The notes below the pieces were generated by a model, which was given only the letters and a program-made list of their open reading frames with translations, was not told where the DNA came from and made no database searches. From the NCBI GenBank assembly GCA_000727475.1, contig KL647306.1, positions 833,748 through 897,747 of the forward strand: a stretch of DNA of 64,000 bases. The letters are read 5' to 3'. Below, piece after piece: positions 38,301-50,500 of this stretch (its first letter is position 1; every line of letters starts with the position of its first letter). A program made the translations under genes and the position numbers. This DNA comes from Sarcocystis neurona. Its lineage: Eukaryota > Apicomplexa > Conoidasida > Eucoccidiorida > Sarcocystidae.

Positions 38301-41300
38301 GAGCCTGCTGCACACACTTCAGGAGCAGCTGAAGTACCAGCCTCCTGCGGACGCTGCTGCTGCGGAACTGCGGGCTCGCCGTCGCCTGCTGACAGGCGAA
38401 CAGCAACAACAGCGGCGGCCGCGCCGTCCGCAGGAGCGGAGAAGACGGAGGAAGCAGGCCAGAAAAAAGGGGACGCAGCAGGGGGAGCAGCAGCAGCTGC
38501 TGCTGCAGCGTCTGCCGCAGCAGAGAGACACAGAAGAGGAAGAGGCCGCTGCTGGGAGTGCCCCCGGTGCAGGGCGACAAAGAAAACAACGGAAGATTGT
38601 CGCAGGAGGAGAGGGGAAAGGAGTTGCTGCTGCTGCCGAGGAAGGGCTCGGAGAAAGTGTGGCAGCTGCGGAAGAAAACTTCCTGGACGATCAAGAAGAC
38701 GGAAGCACAGAGGACGACAAGGAAACTGACAGCGAATTTGTGAAGGCCGGAGATGACTCAGACGAGGAAGAGGAGGAAGAGGAGGAGGAGAACGAGCACG
38801 AGGAGGAGGACCGACGATTCAGTGGACACATGCAGAGTCCTCACGTCGTCAACGCTGCTGCTGCTGCAGTTGCTGGGGACGTCGAGGTGGTCGGCCTGCG
38901 GAAGATGGAAGGGGCGGTTACGGTAGGTGGGCAGGGAATAACGCAGGGAGAGGAAGTCGACGAGAGTGTAGTACACAGGCGGGGACGCGTCGGAAGAAGA
39001 AAAGACAAGTAGGACAGGCCAGGAAGTAAAACTGGCAGAAAAGAGAGAGAGACTGTCTTCACAGGCAAGAGAAAACGTCGAGTCCACCTTGGTACAGGAG
39101 AAGAGGAAACGCAGGCAACACAACAGCAGAAGTAGAAGCAAAGGAGACATTACGAACGCAAAAAGAAGAACAGGAAGCGAAAGAGCTCTTTGAAGGAATG
39201 CCCCTGTGAAGAGACGAGCGAATCTGCTGAAAAAGAGAGAGAGACGGGCTCAGAGATAAACCGAAAGGATCTACTGACGCAGAGACGGTCGAATTGTAAA
39301 AGAGTCAAAAGAACGGACCCAGCCAGGAAAAGGAAGTTCTCGACAAGCTCAGGAGAGACAGGCTCAAGCCCTCCCCATGCTACAAATGAACAGAAGGACG
39401 GGGTGCAGTCACACACGTGTGTGGACATACTTATAATGCCGCACTTACACGTATACATATACAGTGTACTGATACGTGTTCATATATAGAGAGAGATAGA
39501 TAGGTAGATATAGATGTAGATAGATAGATATAGATAGACAGATAGATATAGATAGAGAAATATAGGTGGATGGCTAGATATGGATAGGTAGATATAAATA
39601 GGGAGATAGATATGGATATATAGAAAGGTAGGTACGTGAATATAGGCGGATAGATAGATATAGATAGATGTAGATAGATAGATAGAGATATATAAGTGGA
39701 TAGATTGATATAGATAGATAGGTATAGATAGGTGGATAGACGTCGGTGTAGATAGATAGGTAGAGGTAGATAGGTAGAGATAGAAAAATAGATACCTGTG
39801 TCGATATAGACATGTATATGTGTATATAGATGGTTGTAGATAGACTGTCTAGGTTTTGTGTATGCTCGTGCAAGGAAGCAAATACACACATATATAAATA
39901 TATATATGTATATATATGTGTATGTATTCGACCTGCGTATAAATGTTGACACAGGATACGGGCGGCGAAGTTTTGCGTACAGAAATCTCGTGCGCACCGT
40001 TTCTGCATATACGTCTACACGTGAACGGCTGCCTCACATTCTCTTCCCCATCTCTCTCTATGTGTATATATACATATATTTATATATTTGTATGCATCAG
40101 CAGATACTACCACATGTGTATAAGTGTACGCAGATCCTTTTCTGTACTACTTGTGTATGTCACGCACATCTCTGCATGGAGACGGACGCGGAGAGGGAGA
40201 GAAGCGTCTCGCCGGCAGCGTCTTTTTGTACGCAACTGGAGACGTAGACGACGGCGTGTCGCCGGGCCGGAGTGTGGGCTGTTCTGTTGGCGCGCAGGTG
40301 GATAGCAGTCGGCTGCGTCAACTTGGGCGCCTACGCGTCCGCAATTACTTCCTCGGTTCTGACAGCAGCAGCAGCGGCAGCGGCAGCAGCAGCAGCACCC
40401 CGCGCGGGCCGCAGGTGCTGCGGCTGCGGCTGTCAGAGCTGCAGCTGGTGAAGTTCGAACTGGCGCCGGAGGCTCCGCTCTCGGCGCTGCCCGCTGGTAC
40501 GCTGCAACTGAAGAGCGCCAGAGAATGTCTCTGCGTTGCTGTATTTTTTCGTTGTTGCATTTTTGTGTGCACGTGTGGGACCCCGTCGACGCGCAGGGTC
40601 CTTGTGGACGTACACATATGCAGACGTCGGTTTGCCCATGAATTCGTGCATGGGTACACGACCCTCCAGCAGATACGGATATTTCACTCTGTATATATAC
40701 CCATATATATATGTACATGTTGAAGGAAGCCATGTGTGTATGTGTGTTTGCGGTATTTCTACGCATACGTAGACACTCTTTACTTTCGCAGCGTGCGTCC
40801 TCCTCTCCACTCCTGTGCGTCGTACCTCTTCGTCCCCGCGTAATTGTATACACGCGTCGCCTACAGAGAGATACGGAGACTTAGTAGGACTGACTTAGGA
40901 GTTGCCACGAGGACGGCCGTCGTTTGCTAATGTCTATACTTAAGGCTTGTGTGTGAATACGTGTGCGTGGACGCCGTTGTATCTGCGTAGTAGGTCTCCG
41001 CGTGATTTTTGAGGATGGGGATGCAAGTGGACCTGGGAGGGTACCAACGTCGTAGCTAGCGCCCGGAGCCTCTCCCGCAGTTTTGTATATACTTGATTTT
41101 TATTTAGTCACGTATACGTGTTCTTGCCGGCGAACACATGTAGGTCGTTCTTCGCCGCGGTGCGTGTTCCGGTGTCTGTACACCTCGTGGGGCGGGTGTC
41201 CCTACCAGCGTGGGTGTGTCCCGACTCATACGCGTTTTTTCGACATACGTACGTATTGTGTCTGAATATTTGCGTATGTGGACAGTATGTCTGGGCGGGC

Positions 41301-44300
41301 AGCCAAGTCTGAAGTGCGCGTAAGTATGTGTTTGTTGCGGCAGAGGGATTCCAGATGGGCACAGCCGCCTCCCAGCTGAAATGCTAGACCTAGACATGTG
41401 TGTGCGTGTGTGTGTATGTGTGTATTTACATGTATTTACATAGATACGCACATACTTGTGTACACTGGTAATGTCTCTGTGTAATGGTAATTCTCTTATT
41501 TGAAGGTTCTGCGTGCGGCATACATAATATGTGGACGTCTCTGTAGCGTACGGTGACGTCCTTGTGTCTGTTTCTCCACTGCTACATACGCATCAAAAAG
41601 TTACACACATCCCACCCCGTGCTTCTCCCGTCGCGCGTCCCACACGTGTCCTTATCCGCGCGTATCCATATATCCACGGCAGTTCTGACATGCGTCGAAA
41701 TACACTTACACGAACACACACACACACACATACGTGCGCCCCTATATATATATATATATATGTATGAGTATATCTATGTATGTACTCATGTGCATATCGA
41801 AGCGTAAACGTCCTCGTGCATCTTGAGGACGCGGAGGTCTGTGGACGACCCGTTTCGTAGCAGCATGTAAATTCGTAGTGCACAGGCGGTATAAAAAGTG
41901 ACCGTTCTTCCTCCGCTGGTGCACTGCAGCCGGTGTTGCGTCGTTGAGAATCGCGCTGCTTTTCCTGCTGCTTTGTCGGGTAAATTCTTTCTAGCGTCGG
42001 CTGCACCTGGTCTCTTCTGGGGTGTCGCGGTTATGATCCTGTGCGCTGCTTGCTGCCGCAGCTGCCTACCGCTGGTGTTGCCACGTGCTGGCCCGCCGTA
42101 TTGCGCGTGGCTCGTGCTCCTTCCTGCTGCTGCGGTTGCTGCTTCACGCTGCTTGTGTTTTCTGCTGCCTTCCGCACTTCTGCGGCTGCTGCGTTCTGCG
42201 TGTGGTGCGTCCTCTTGTTGCCTCGCTTCCTGTTGCCTGTTGGTGCTCCGCGGTTCGCCGGGCCGTCGCCACGTACTGACGCTCCTTGTGCGGCCTTTAG
42301 CTACTCGTACTGCTCCCTCCACCTCCTGCCGCGACTCCTGCTGCTGGTAGCCTCGTCGTCTGCCGCCGTTACCTCTGCCGTTTGCTACCGGTACGAATTT
42401 TTCCGCCCGTCGCCGCTGCCTGCGTGGCTGCTAACTGCTGCTGCTGCTGCCGCTGCTCTCTCCACCTGCTGCCGCTACGTTTTCGACTCCTGCCGCTCCT
42501 GCTGCTCTCTCCACCTGCTGCCGGGACTTATTCTGCTTGCTGCTGAGAAGTCTCCACCTGCTGCAGCTACGGTTTCTGCTTCTTGCTGCTGCATTGTGCC
42601 GTGCTGCAGATTACGTGCGGGGTCGGCGGCAGTCCCCGGTAGCGGTGGTGCCGTGGAGGGGCAACCCCCAGTCGCTGATGTATGCGCTGCTGGCGGTGCC
42701 TGCTACGCGGGATCTAGATATGATCAAGTATAGCAACATCGCTTGTGTATTAAGAGTGTCCGCGGTGGAGGTAAGAAGAAATAGTGAAAAGGAACATGAT
42801 ATGATCGCTCTGACCAAAATCAACACAAGCGATAGAAGCGCCGAGAGTTCTTATGATTGACATCTCCCAGTATTTTAGAGTATTTTTGTGAAGAAAAATT
42901 CAGAAAAAGGTACTCCTGTGGCTAAACATTTTCACCTGTGAGTATGTATGTATACACGAATACGTAGTCGTGTATATATATATATGTACACATTTATGTA
43001 TACACATATATATGCGCCTGCTTACTCTACATGAATGCTCGACAACGGCGAAATTACACCTATATATACGTGTATGTATATATATAGAGAGAGAGAGCTA
43101 TAGATACGAAATTTTTTACCCACAAATTCAGCAGTGACCACCCTTACATGTAGGTGTATGCATACACGTGTATACGCATGAGCATCTCTTTGGACATCAA
43201 GCGTTGGCGATACGCTTGGATACCTACAGACGTAGCTTTCACCAAAAATTTTTCAGTGGCTGCACACGCGGGTGTGTGTGCTCACTGAATATGTGTAGTC
43301 TGGACGGGGTGGTAGACGAGCTACGTTGAATATTTTGGTGGAACTATTAGTAATAATTGTAGGCGAGAAGAAAGTAAGGAACTACGCGTTTGCCCTACTG
43401 TAAGTATTCTTATTTGTCTCTCTTTATGCTGCGGCTACTTTGGCATAAGACGGACACCTTCAGTGCGCCTCGAGCTTGACGTTAACAACATCACGTACTT
43501 CCGGTCGTGTCCTGGTGGTAGCTGCAGTGGAGAACCGATGACGCGTTCGCAGCTTTTCTATGATACGTATTTTTCTCGATCGACCTTCAAGGGGGAACCG
43601 TATATGAGTGTACATATATACATACATGTACTTCTATACATATCTTGCATACCGTTACAGGGGAAGCCGTGTTGCGCGGTCGTTGTCCTGCGGGATACAG
43701 ATATGCGTTATTGTGTCTATATGTGGTGTGCGGATGTGTATGTGTGTGTGTGTGTGCAAGTATTCATAAAATTTTTTCTGTACAAATTTAGATAATATCT
43801 AGATGTACTGTCATGTGTGTATATTGTGCATGTGTGGTTGTGTGTAGGCACACTTACGTGTGATTCGTTGTGGACGCATATATATGTATATGCGTTTGAC
43901 TCCCTATATTGTGTCAGTTCACTTCTTTGTCGAGCTCAGCAAGACTAGTTAGGCGGTGCGACCTTCGTCGTAGACACGACAGCAAAAACAGCAAAGACGA
44001 GCGTGAACAAAAACAACGCGAGCAACGAATGGCTTTGCTTAGTAGGGGTTGTGAGAGGATATGCAGTTCTTTCAAACAAGGTGGTAGTTTCACTGGTCAC
44101 TTGCTGCTGCAAGACTTGTTCACGTGGCGCGTCATCGACCCTTCAAATAACCGAACAGCATGATTCCTTTCCTGTGTTACTGTCCCTTTAACTGACGTGT
44201 AGGCATGTGACTCGTGTCTAGCCTGCGCGTTTTCACATGAGCGTTTAACTTGTGGGTGGATCTGCACTCATTAAAGGGCATTTGAGAGACAGCATGTAGT

Positions 44301-45050
44301 GTGTGCCAGCTGCCTCGTAGGCTGTATAGCTTGCTTTGTATAGGTGCTCCGCGGTGTTTTAAGTGAGTTGAAAGCTTACTATTCTTAGTGATACTTGTGT
44401 TTTGGCAGTGTGTGCACGACGTATTATACAACCGCAGCGTGCAGCTAATCTTCACCTGATACTGGAAGAGTGCGTGTGCACGTAGTGCTCTCATGAGGAG
44501 ATGAACGTGTAGACTTTACGTAGTACGTTCGTTTTTTCGGGCACATGTGGTTCTTTTGAGCCGTAATACCGTATCACATACACGTTTATATTCTGTCCAC
44601 ATCAGTGTTTGCTTGTCCGTCGGTTGCTGCCGTGCAGGTGTATGTATATATATATATAATATACAGGTAGACATGCACAAACGTACGCATTGTTTACATC
44701 TCGTAAATTTCTTGGCCGTTTGGAAAGTGTTCAGCACCGGGGGAGCACAATCAGGCAGCACACTGACGCTCCCTGCTGGTCTGTCCATCTGCTGCCGGTG
44801 ACACCTCAGTTTTCCCATATTCTGGCAATTTTGTGTCTTTTTGGTTCTTGGTCCTATTTTCTGTCTACCGTTGCAGGAAATAACAATCCCACCGCCACCA
44901 AGTGCAGTTGATGGCGAGGAAGCTTCGATTGTTCCTGCTGCGTCATACGTAATCGACGTGCAGTGCCCTCCCTTGCCAGGCGGACAGCTGCCGTCCACCT
45001 ACCTGATTGTACCTGATGACCTGAAGACGATGAAGTTCTACACAGATTAA
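28846..45050 (+). CDS. CLP1: CLP1, pre-mRNA cleavage complex II subunit, 8 exons
   Basis: P-loop protein of the mRNA 3'-end cleavage machinery (and tRNA splicing in animals). Exons: 28846-29268, 30937-31227, 32712-32816, 33775-33884, 37494-38922, 40298-40496, 42610-42770, 44877-45050; GT-AG introns, 964 codons including TAA. Landmarks in order: N-terminal domain [28 protein letters not shown] and [15 protein letters not shown], near-signature CLP1 strings; [12 protein letters not shown]; Walker [10 protein letters not shown] in [54 protein letters not shown] and [27 protein letters not shown]-terminal [14 protein letters not shown] and [18 protein letters not shown]. Human CLP1 has about 425 residues; the excess is Gly/Ala/Gln insertions and an acidic Asp/Glu block (38755-38812). 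The start is the first in-frame ATG; upstream lie CAG repeats and the gap, so an earlier start is possible. The exon 2 acceptor could also be 30949. Confidence 0.93.
29285..29562. repeat. Degenerate CAG/GCA array in CLP1 intron 1
   Basis: Imperfect CAG/GCA/CAA triplets begin just past the exon 1 donor (29269). The coding frame stays open through the array to a stop at 29560-29562, so intron retention would add an Ala/Gln-rich tail. The donor (CTCAAG followed by GTGCGC) and the match of exon 2 to CLP1 argue for removal. Confidence 0.75.
30020..30560. repeat. TA/CATATA microsatellite blocks
   Basis: CLP1 intron 1. Long TATATA, ACATATA and TGTA runs, densest at 30050-30235 and 30415-30545. No coding content. 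Confidence 0.85.
31283..31790. repeat. Purine-only GGGAGAGACGGGAAGAGACAG array
   Basis: About 500 bp in CLP1 intron 2 (31228-32711), almost free of T, made of short imperfect units of the type GGGGGAGACAGGAAGAGACA, some 10-22 bp long. It gives Glu/Arg/Gly readings on plus and Leu/Ser/Pro readings on minus, both artefacts. Confidence 0.9.
32040..32510. repeat. GA/TA mixed microsatellite
   Basis: Same intron. GAGAGATA and ATATATAT runs with at least three copies of a larger piece containing AAGAAGATACCGTCAT followed by the dinucleotide run (near 32038, 32147 and 32385). Confidence 0.8.
33240..33600. repeat. Tandem repeat of about 85-110 bp, four diverged copies
   Basis: CLP1 intron 3 (32817-33774). 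The recurring core GTACGTGGAAATCCCTGCGCC appears in variants near 33257, 33370, 33468 and 33553, each followed by a GTTCGCCTC/GCTCTCCTC pyrimidine part and an ATACGTGTT part. No coding features. Confidence 0.7.
34970..35320. repeat. Tandem repeat of about 130 bp, three copies
   Basis: CLP1 intron 4 (33885-37493). ACACGTCCTTCCC and relatives recur near 34977, 35107 and 35244, each followed by a GTATCGGC-like word, a GTACACCAA-like word and an AT-rich spacer. Spacing is about 130 and 137 bp. Confidence 0.75.
35638..35860. repeat. 61-bp minisatellite, four near-identical copies
   Basis: GTGACGCTTACCTACGTACG recurs at 35641, 35702, 35763 and 35824, exactly 61 bp apart, with an AT-rich second half. 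The first three copies are identical by eye; the fourth diverges after TATGC. Also in CLP1 intron 4. High identity suggests recent expansion. Confidence 0.93.
36040..37210. repeat. Pyrimidine-rich 3' part of CLP1 intron 4
   Basis: C/T-dominated sequence with CTTCTTCCC, CTCTCCTCTC and TTTCTCTCTC words, turning into CTGCTGCTG triplets just before the acceptor at 37493. It gives long Leu/Ser/Phe readings that run into exon 5 in frame, but only the part from 37494 resembles CLP1. Confidence 0.8.
39485..39800. repeat. GATA-type tetranucleotide microsatellite
   Basis: About 300 bp of GATAGATA/TAGATATAGA words with AGGTAGAT variants, in CLP1 intron 5 (38923-40297). Confidence 0.9.
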
Positions 45051-45839
45051 CAGGGAGAAGTGAGGGGAGTATTTTGTCGCTGACGAAGTAACACAAGCTG
45101 TGAAAAGAGATAAACACAGGCAGGTGCAAGGCATTGGAATGCTCTTATCCACTTGGGGCGGTGCAGAGTGACACACATAGCTCTCTGTGTACGTAGTGAC
45201 GCAAAAACTAAAGTTCTGCACAGACTGCGAAAGAAAGACCTCACACCTGATACTTGAGTGGCTAAGGGAAAGGTGAGTGCGTGAGTAGTAAGAAAAAGCC
45301 TCACGGACATTTTGCGAGCGCAGGGTAAAGAAAAGTTCTTTTCTCGAGAATGTAAACTACGTCTGCTGATGAAGTGGACGTAGAGAGGACAACTCATGGT
45401 CCAGAAATTCTAAAGAGAAGAAAATTTTTATGACGGTGCGATTTCCTTGCATGTTGGAAAGTGGATATTTTGGAAACTTATAACCTGCGAAACTTCATTA
45501 GCGGCATGTTAAAACTTAGAATGCAAAACATCATTACGAAAGTTGGCTGCTAAGGTAACGGAAGAGTCCTTCCACTAGCTTTCCTGTTTTCTTCCTCGTG
45601 AGTTGATGGAAGACGGCACACGTCCATACACGAGGAATGGATTTCTTCTTTCCGCTCCTTGCTGATCAGTGCTGACATGTCTATCACTGATACACGACAC
45701 AGACAGACAACTCTGTTTATTCCGTCCGCTGGTAATATGTTGTGCGGGCATGCGTCACAGCGTCACAGTGGTTGGAAAATGTTCTTGAGCCCAAGTGCCT
45801 CTTTTTGCAGAGGCCGCACGACTCCCGTATGTCGCTTCA

Positions 45840-45995
45840 TGATATTCATCACAAGTATCCAAACAGTGGCTACTTCAGTTGAGGTACCGATGCTGCCGAG
45901 GCCCGCTTTTTACGTAGGAAGTCATCACGAGTATTCACACAGTGGCTACTTCAGTTTAGATATCGATGCTGCCAAGACGGGGTTTTGCGTAGCCC
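45840..45995. repeat. Imperfect 76-bp tandem duplication
   Basis: TCATCACAAGTATCC...CAGTGGCTACTTCAGTT...CGATGCTGCC... occurs at about 45846 and again 76 bp later, with scattered substitutions. Non-coding by appearance. Confidence 0.8.
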
Positions 45996-46930
45996 GGTGA
46001 CTTGTACATTATCAGTCTGCATAAACAATTACTGAAATGCTCAGCGGCTCGAGCACGCTTTGTGGCGAATGCTCTGGCCAATCCTACGATATCAGCCCTC
46101 GCCGGCTCGTGCCAACGTGTTTTGCTGGTACTGGACATCTCAGGACTACAATGGCCGCCGGTGCATACTTGCACGCAGGTGTAGTGACGCGACACGCGAC
46201 ATGCCGGCGTACAGTCTCGTGTGAATGTATACACAGTCGCCGAAAAACAGAGCTCTTAACTGCGCTGGAATGCCGTATGGGAGGGACCTCCGTTTGCCGC
46301 TGGCGACCACGTGAGTGCTGGCCCTCCTGGAGTTAGGTTGCAATAGGCACAAGCGATGCAAAGGTGAGAGTGCATAATCAATTTCAATGCTGAATACTGT
46401 TTTCCCCAGCGGACGTGCTGTTGCGCAGCCGTACGCGGGGTTGCAGGATTAGGGCAGCGGTCTCCACGCCGCAGATTGTTGCGCCCCCGCGGGCACCTCG
46501 TAGCAGGGGTCTCTGCAGACGCGTGCGTTGCAAAGAAGTAACAGCAGTTCTTCATTGTGGTCCGCCTTGGGCGTGTTCACTCAAGTTAGCAATTCACAAA
46601 AAATCCATCCGCCACCGTTCGGTTTGAGGACGCGACCCTTCAAACACTGTCGTGAAATTATCGGCAACATTCTGCACGCAGAAACATCTTCGTAGGGAAA
46701 CGTTCTAAAAGATGCGTCAGCAACACTGTTACAAGACATTAAAACGACGACGCGCCACCGCGGTGGGTCTGCAGGGCAGGCGTGTGTTTTACGAGAGGAA
46801 AGAACTGTACCCTACTCGTCCCTGGCACTATGCAACAGAGCGACCGCAGAACCGATCCACAAACCGCAAGAACCACCTTTTGACGGAAATCACCCAGTGA
46901 GAGGTGCCGCACGTATCGGGAGCCTTCGGG

Positions 46931-47135
46931 TCAACATGTTGATGCACATTGTACGACAGATATGCGAACACTTCAAGTCTGAGGTAACATCGTTTACGTC
47001 CCTAAACACGTACCATACCAGCAAGCTTGTCAACATGTTGTTGATGCACGTTATACGAGAAATACTCGAACACTTCAAATGTAAGGTTACGTCGTTTATG
47101 TCCCTAAACACGTAGGATACCAGCAAGCTCGTCAA
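46931..47135. repeat. Imperfect tandem duplication of about 100 bp
   Basis: TCAACATGTTGATGCAC starts at 46931 and, with a 3-bp insertion, again at 47030; both copies carry CGAACACTTCAA, CGTTTA and GTCCCTAAACACGTA followed by ACCAGCAAGCT. Confidence 0.85.
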
Positions 47136-47527
47136 AATCGTCGTAATGCCGCAGACGCTCGCTTTGTCATCACAATTGCAGACTACCACAGTTACGGCCT
47201 ACAAAATCCTTAAGGCAGGAAAATGGCGTTCCATCTCAAGTCTGCATATGCGTCCGATTGAAATCTGCAAATAGCGTATGCTACACATCGACCGATGGGT
47301 GCCGTACGGCGGAGCCCGCTCGCCTCGCAGACAGCAGCATCCTCTTTATTTTGCTCTGTTGCTTCCGAGGTGAACCGCCTTCCACCAAATCAAGCTCCGC
47401 TGCCAGCTTTTCGGCCTCCTCTAGAAGACTGCCTGGAAAGGTGGGACCCAGCGGTAACGGTAAAACAAATGGATCACACCCTGTGTGGCGACATTGTTGA
47501 AAACTATGCAGAAGGCTAGTGAGTGGG

Positions 47528-50500
47528 CTATTCAGTCTCTGCATCTTTACAGCACTTCAAAGATTGAACAAGGGCTGACTCACATGTGGCAACTGTACAG
47601 GCGTCATCCCAGAAGTTTTTGGTGGTTTTGTTGATGCCAGATGCTTGTAAAAGGTCTGTCAATACTGTCCAGGAATTCGCCTTTAAAATCGAAAAAAATT
47701 CAGCTCGAGAGGTCGTCGCAGCGTCCGTTCCCAGCCGGCTATAAAAGAAGTCGGCAAGCTGCTGTGCCGCAGCATAGGAGAATACGTAGAACGGCTGCGT
47801 GCGTGAAGCCGTCAAAGCCCATATAATCTCGGCATCTTCAAAGTCGTCGAATACATCTCCATCCTCTCCATAATATGTCCTGCACATGTCAAAATCCACG
47901 AGAAGGGTGAACCTTCATCCACGTCAAGGCAACCTTCACGTGGAAGTCACCACTGACAAGAGTATACAACCTAATCCTCAGAGGGACGTCCACTTTCTGT
48001 GTTCTTGTCTCTCCGTCCGCAAGCTGGGCAGAGTTCGCTACAAGTTAGTTGAAATATTACCGTAATGACGCAAGATAAAGTTCGTTGATCTTCTTTACGG
48101 TCAAGACATCGGTGTGGTGCGTCTTCTGAACCTGCACCTTAAAAAAGGAGGTAATTCAGTTCCAAGCGCAGCGTCACTAGAAAGCTGTTATTGCCCGCAC
48201 GTAAGGAGCACGCAGTCGGGTGCCATAAGAATTCTCGAGCTTCACCTAGTAGAAATTGACTCGGCTTACCTCGAAGCGATGCAGCACCAACGGCTTGATA
48301 ACTTTTGCATCCCATTCCTCCAGATATTGTAACATGTATGCCAGCCTTTCCTCCTTAGTGGCACTCTTGCTTAGCAAATACCGGAAAAGGATAATCTCGC
48401 CAAGAAGAGCGACCATCTCAGAAACCACTGGTGACACGCGCGGTTGCAGACCCTGTTTTGCCAACAGCAGGGCGTGGATGCCGTGGCCTGCGCACCCAGC
48501 AACAAGTGAAGCACTTCTGTCAGACGAGTGTCCACAGTGAAAGCTGTAAAGTCGAAAAGCGATCAGGTCTGAGACACACACACTGTGCGGTTGTGCTCTT
48601 GGTTCCGGTGCGTAGCCAGCGTGCAGTGCGTCAGAATTTAACATTCTACGTTGGAAATGCAGTGATCTGTAGTACTTTATCGCATCTAGGCTTCCTCTTC
48701 CATGCTGTAACGCCTACAGGCTTCATGCGCCAGTGCATACAACGACCGCTCCCCCGGAGTGTAGCTCAGGGCAACGAAGGGTCCAGTTTTAGAAAGACCA
48801 GCAAAGCACCTATTATGCAGTTTGCCCTTGAGCGGAACTGCGTCGATGCGCCCCTCAGTCAGGAGAGATTGAAAAAGCTTAGCCATGGGTACCGAAAAAG
48901 CGGCGAACGCATCGGAAACCGTCTGCACAGCTTCTTGCCAACTCATCTGAAGGTCAGCTTTTTTTATCGGAAGGGGCGCGGCTCGATCCCTGTACCCGAA
49001 ATGCTGCACAGGCGCACGGGCAACATGGGGACCAACCACTGTCAAGGGTCACTTAGTATGGGAACTTCCCGGCGCTTTCAGAAGCAAATCAGATTTGCAC
49101 CAGTTGATGGCAGCGAATGACAAAAGTACGTCTACAACCCTGTTTACATCAAGCATGATCTTACCAAGGTGCTACGACTAGGCTGTAGAACGGTCAAGCC
49201 ATTCGCGCAGCCTCGAGCAACACACACACTCATGCGGAGCACTACAACATCTGCGCCGGCAAGACCATTACCTTCAAGTCGAGTTTATGTGACAGAATTC
49301 GCTTCTTTAGGGCGTAAAATCTCCTCATTATTGGCGCAGCTGTGGTCTTGGCCGCCTCCTCAATAGACTGCACCGTCCCCGCATCCAGCGCGGTCACGAT
49401 TTGTACACCGAGTCGAGCAGCCTGTACGAGGAAAAGTCAACTGACGCCCTTCAACTTCAGGCACTGACGATTCATGCGTGGAAGCAACGCTACAAAAATT
49501 GGACATGAAACAGCCACAACAACAGTGTTTCCCCGACCGTCGCGTCTGTTAATGTACGACCCACGAAAGATACTGGCTAAGCACGGTTCACACGTACAAT
49601 CTTGCAACGCTGTACTGTCGGCGGCCCACTGGAACGTTAAAGCACCACTTGTTTTACCTGGTCATCCACCACTGGCAACGTGTGGGCGAGCCATGCAGCT
49701 ACTTTGTTCAAAACGGCAGCGGCAGCTTCAAGGCAGCCTTCTTCCACGCCCCTGAGAAACGGCACACCTTTGGAGACATTTCTTTTCACGCATTCATCAA
49801 AATGTCTCCGAGAATCCTGCATATCCGTTCTGCCTCGTTTCAACGAGGCGTTGTCACCGCTTTCGTCTAGTAGTGAGATCTGAACCAACGTTTATGTAAT
49901 AATAGCGTTGTATGTGGTCCCTGCGGGTGCCCTGGCCTACGTGGCAAGTACGTTTTTGCTGTCTCCGCGATAAAACATGCTCCAAGTGCACACGTACATG
50001 TATAGGGACGGTGCTTACATTCTAATGATTCTAGCCGCCCGACGTATAGGGACGGTGCTTACATTCTAATGATTCTAGCCGCCCGACGCCGGGTCGCCGC
50101 GTCGGGGCTTTGGAGGAGGGAATACGCTGCTTCGTGGCTCTGCGAAGTCGCACCCGTAGAAAATGTCAACGTCTCCAGACAACGTCGAAATTTATACAGA
50201 GCCTTCTCCCTCTCCTTTTGCGACGCAATCGCGTCAGCTCGAGGCAGCGAAGCTCTCGGTGAAACACACGCGGACCCGCGCACCCACATTATGTAGTCCT
50301 CGTACTGTTGAAATTTCCGTTTGGACGTGGACTTTATACGACAGAGTGCATCTTCAGGAATTGCGCAGATCTCTTGACTCAAGAAATTCAACCTTTCTTC
50401 AATGCTGCATACAAAAGACAAAATTCGCGATCGCAGTACGCACACGTATCGTCTCTTCGTAGCGAGAGTATCCTGCCCCGGCAGTCAAGAAGGTGTCGGT

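Larger units (their letters stand above)
45051..47527. other. Convergent spacer between CLP1 and the M3 peptidase
   Basis: Holds both 3' ends. No gene recognised and few CAG triplets. It contains two old two-copy tandem repeats, listed separately. The AAUAAA type of poly(A) signal is not clearly present after either stop. Confidence 0.5.
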
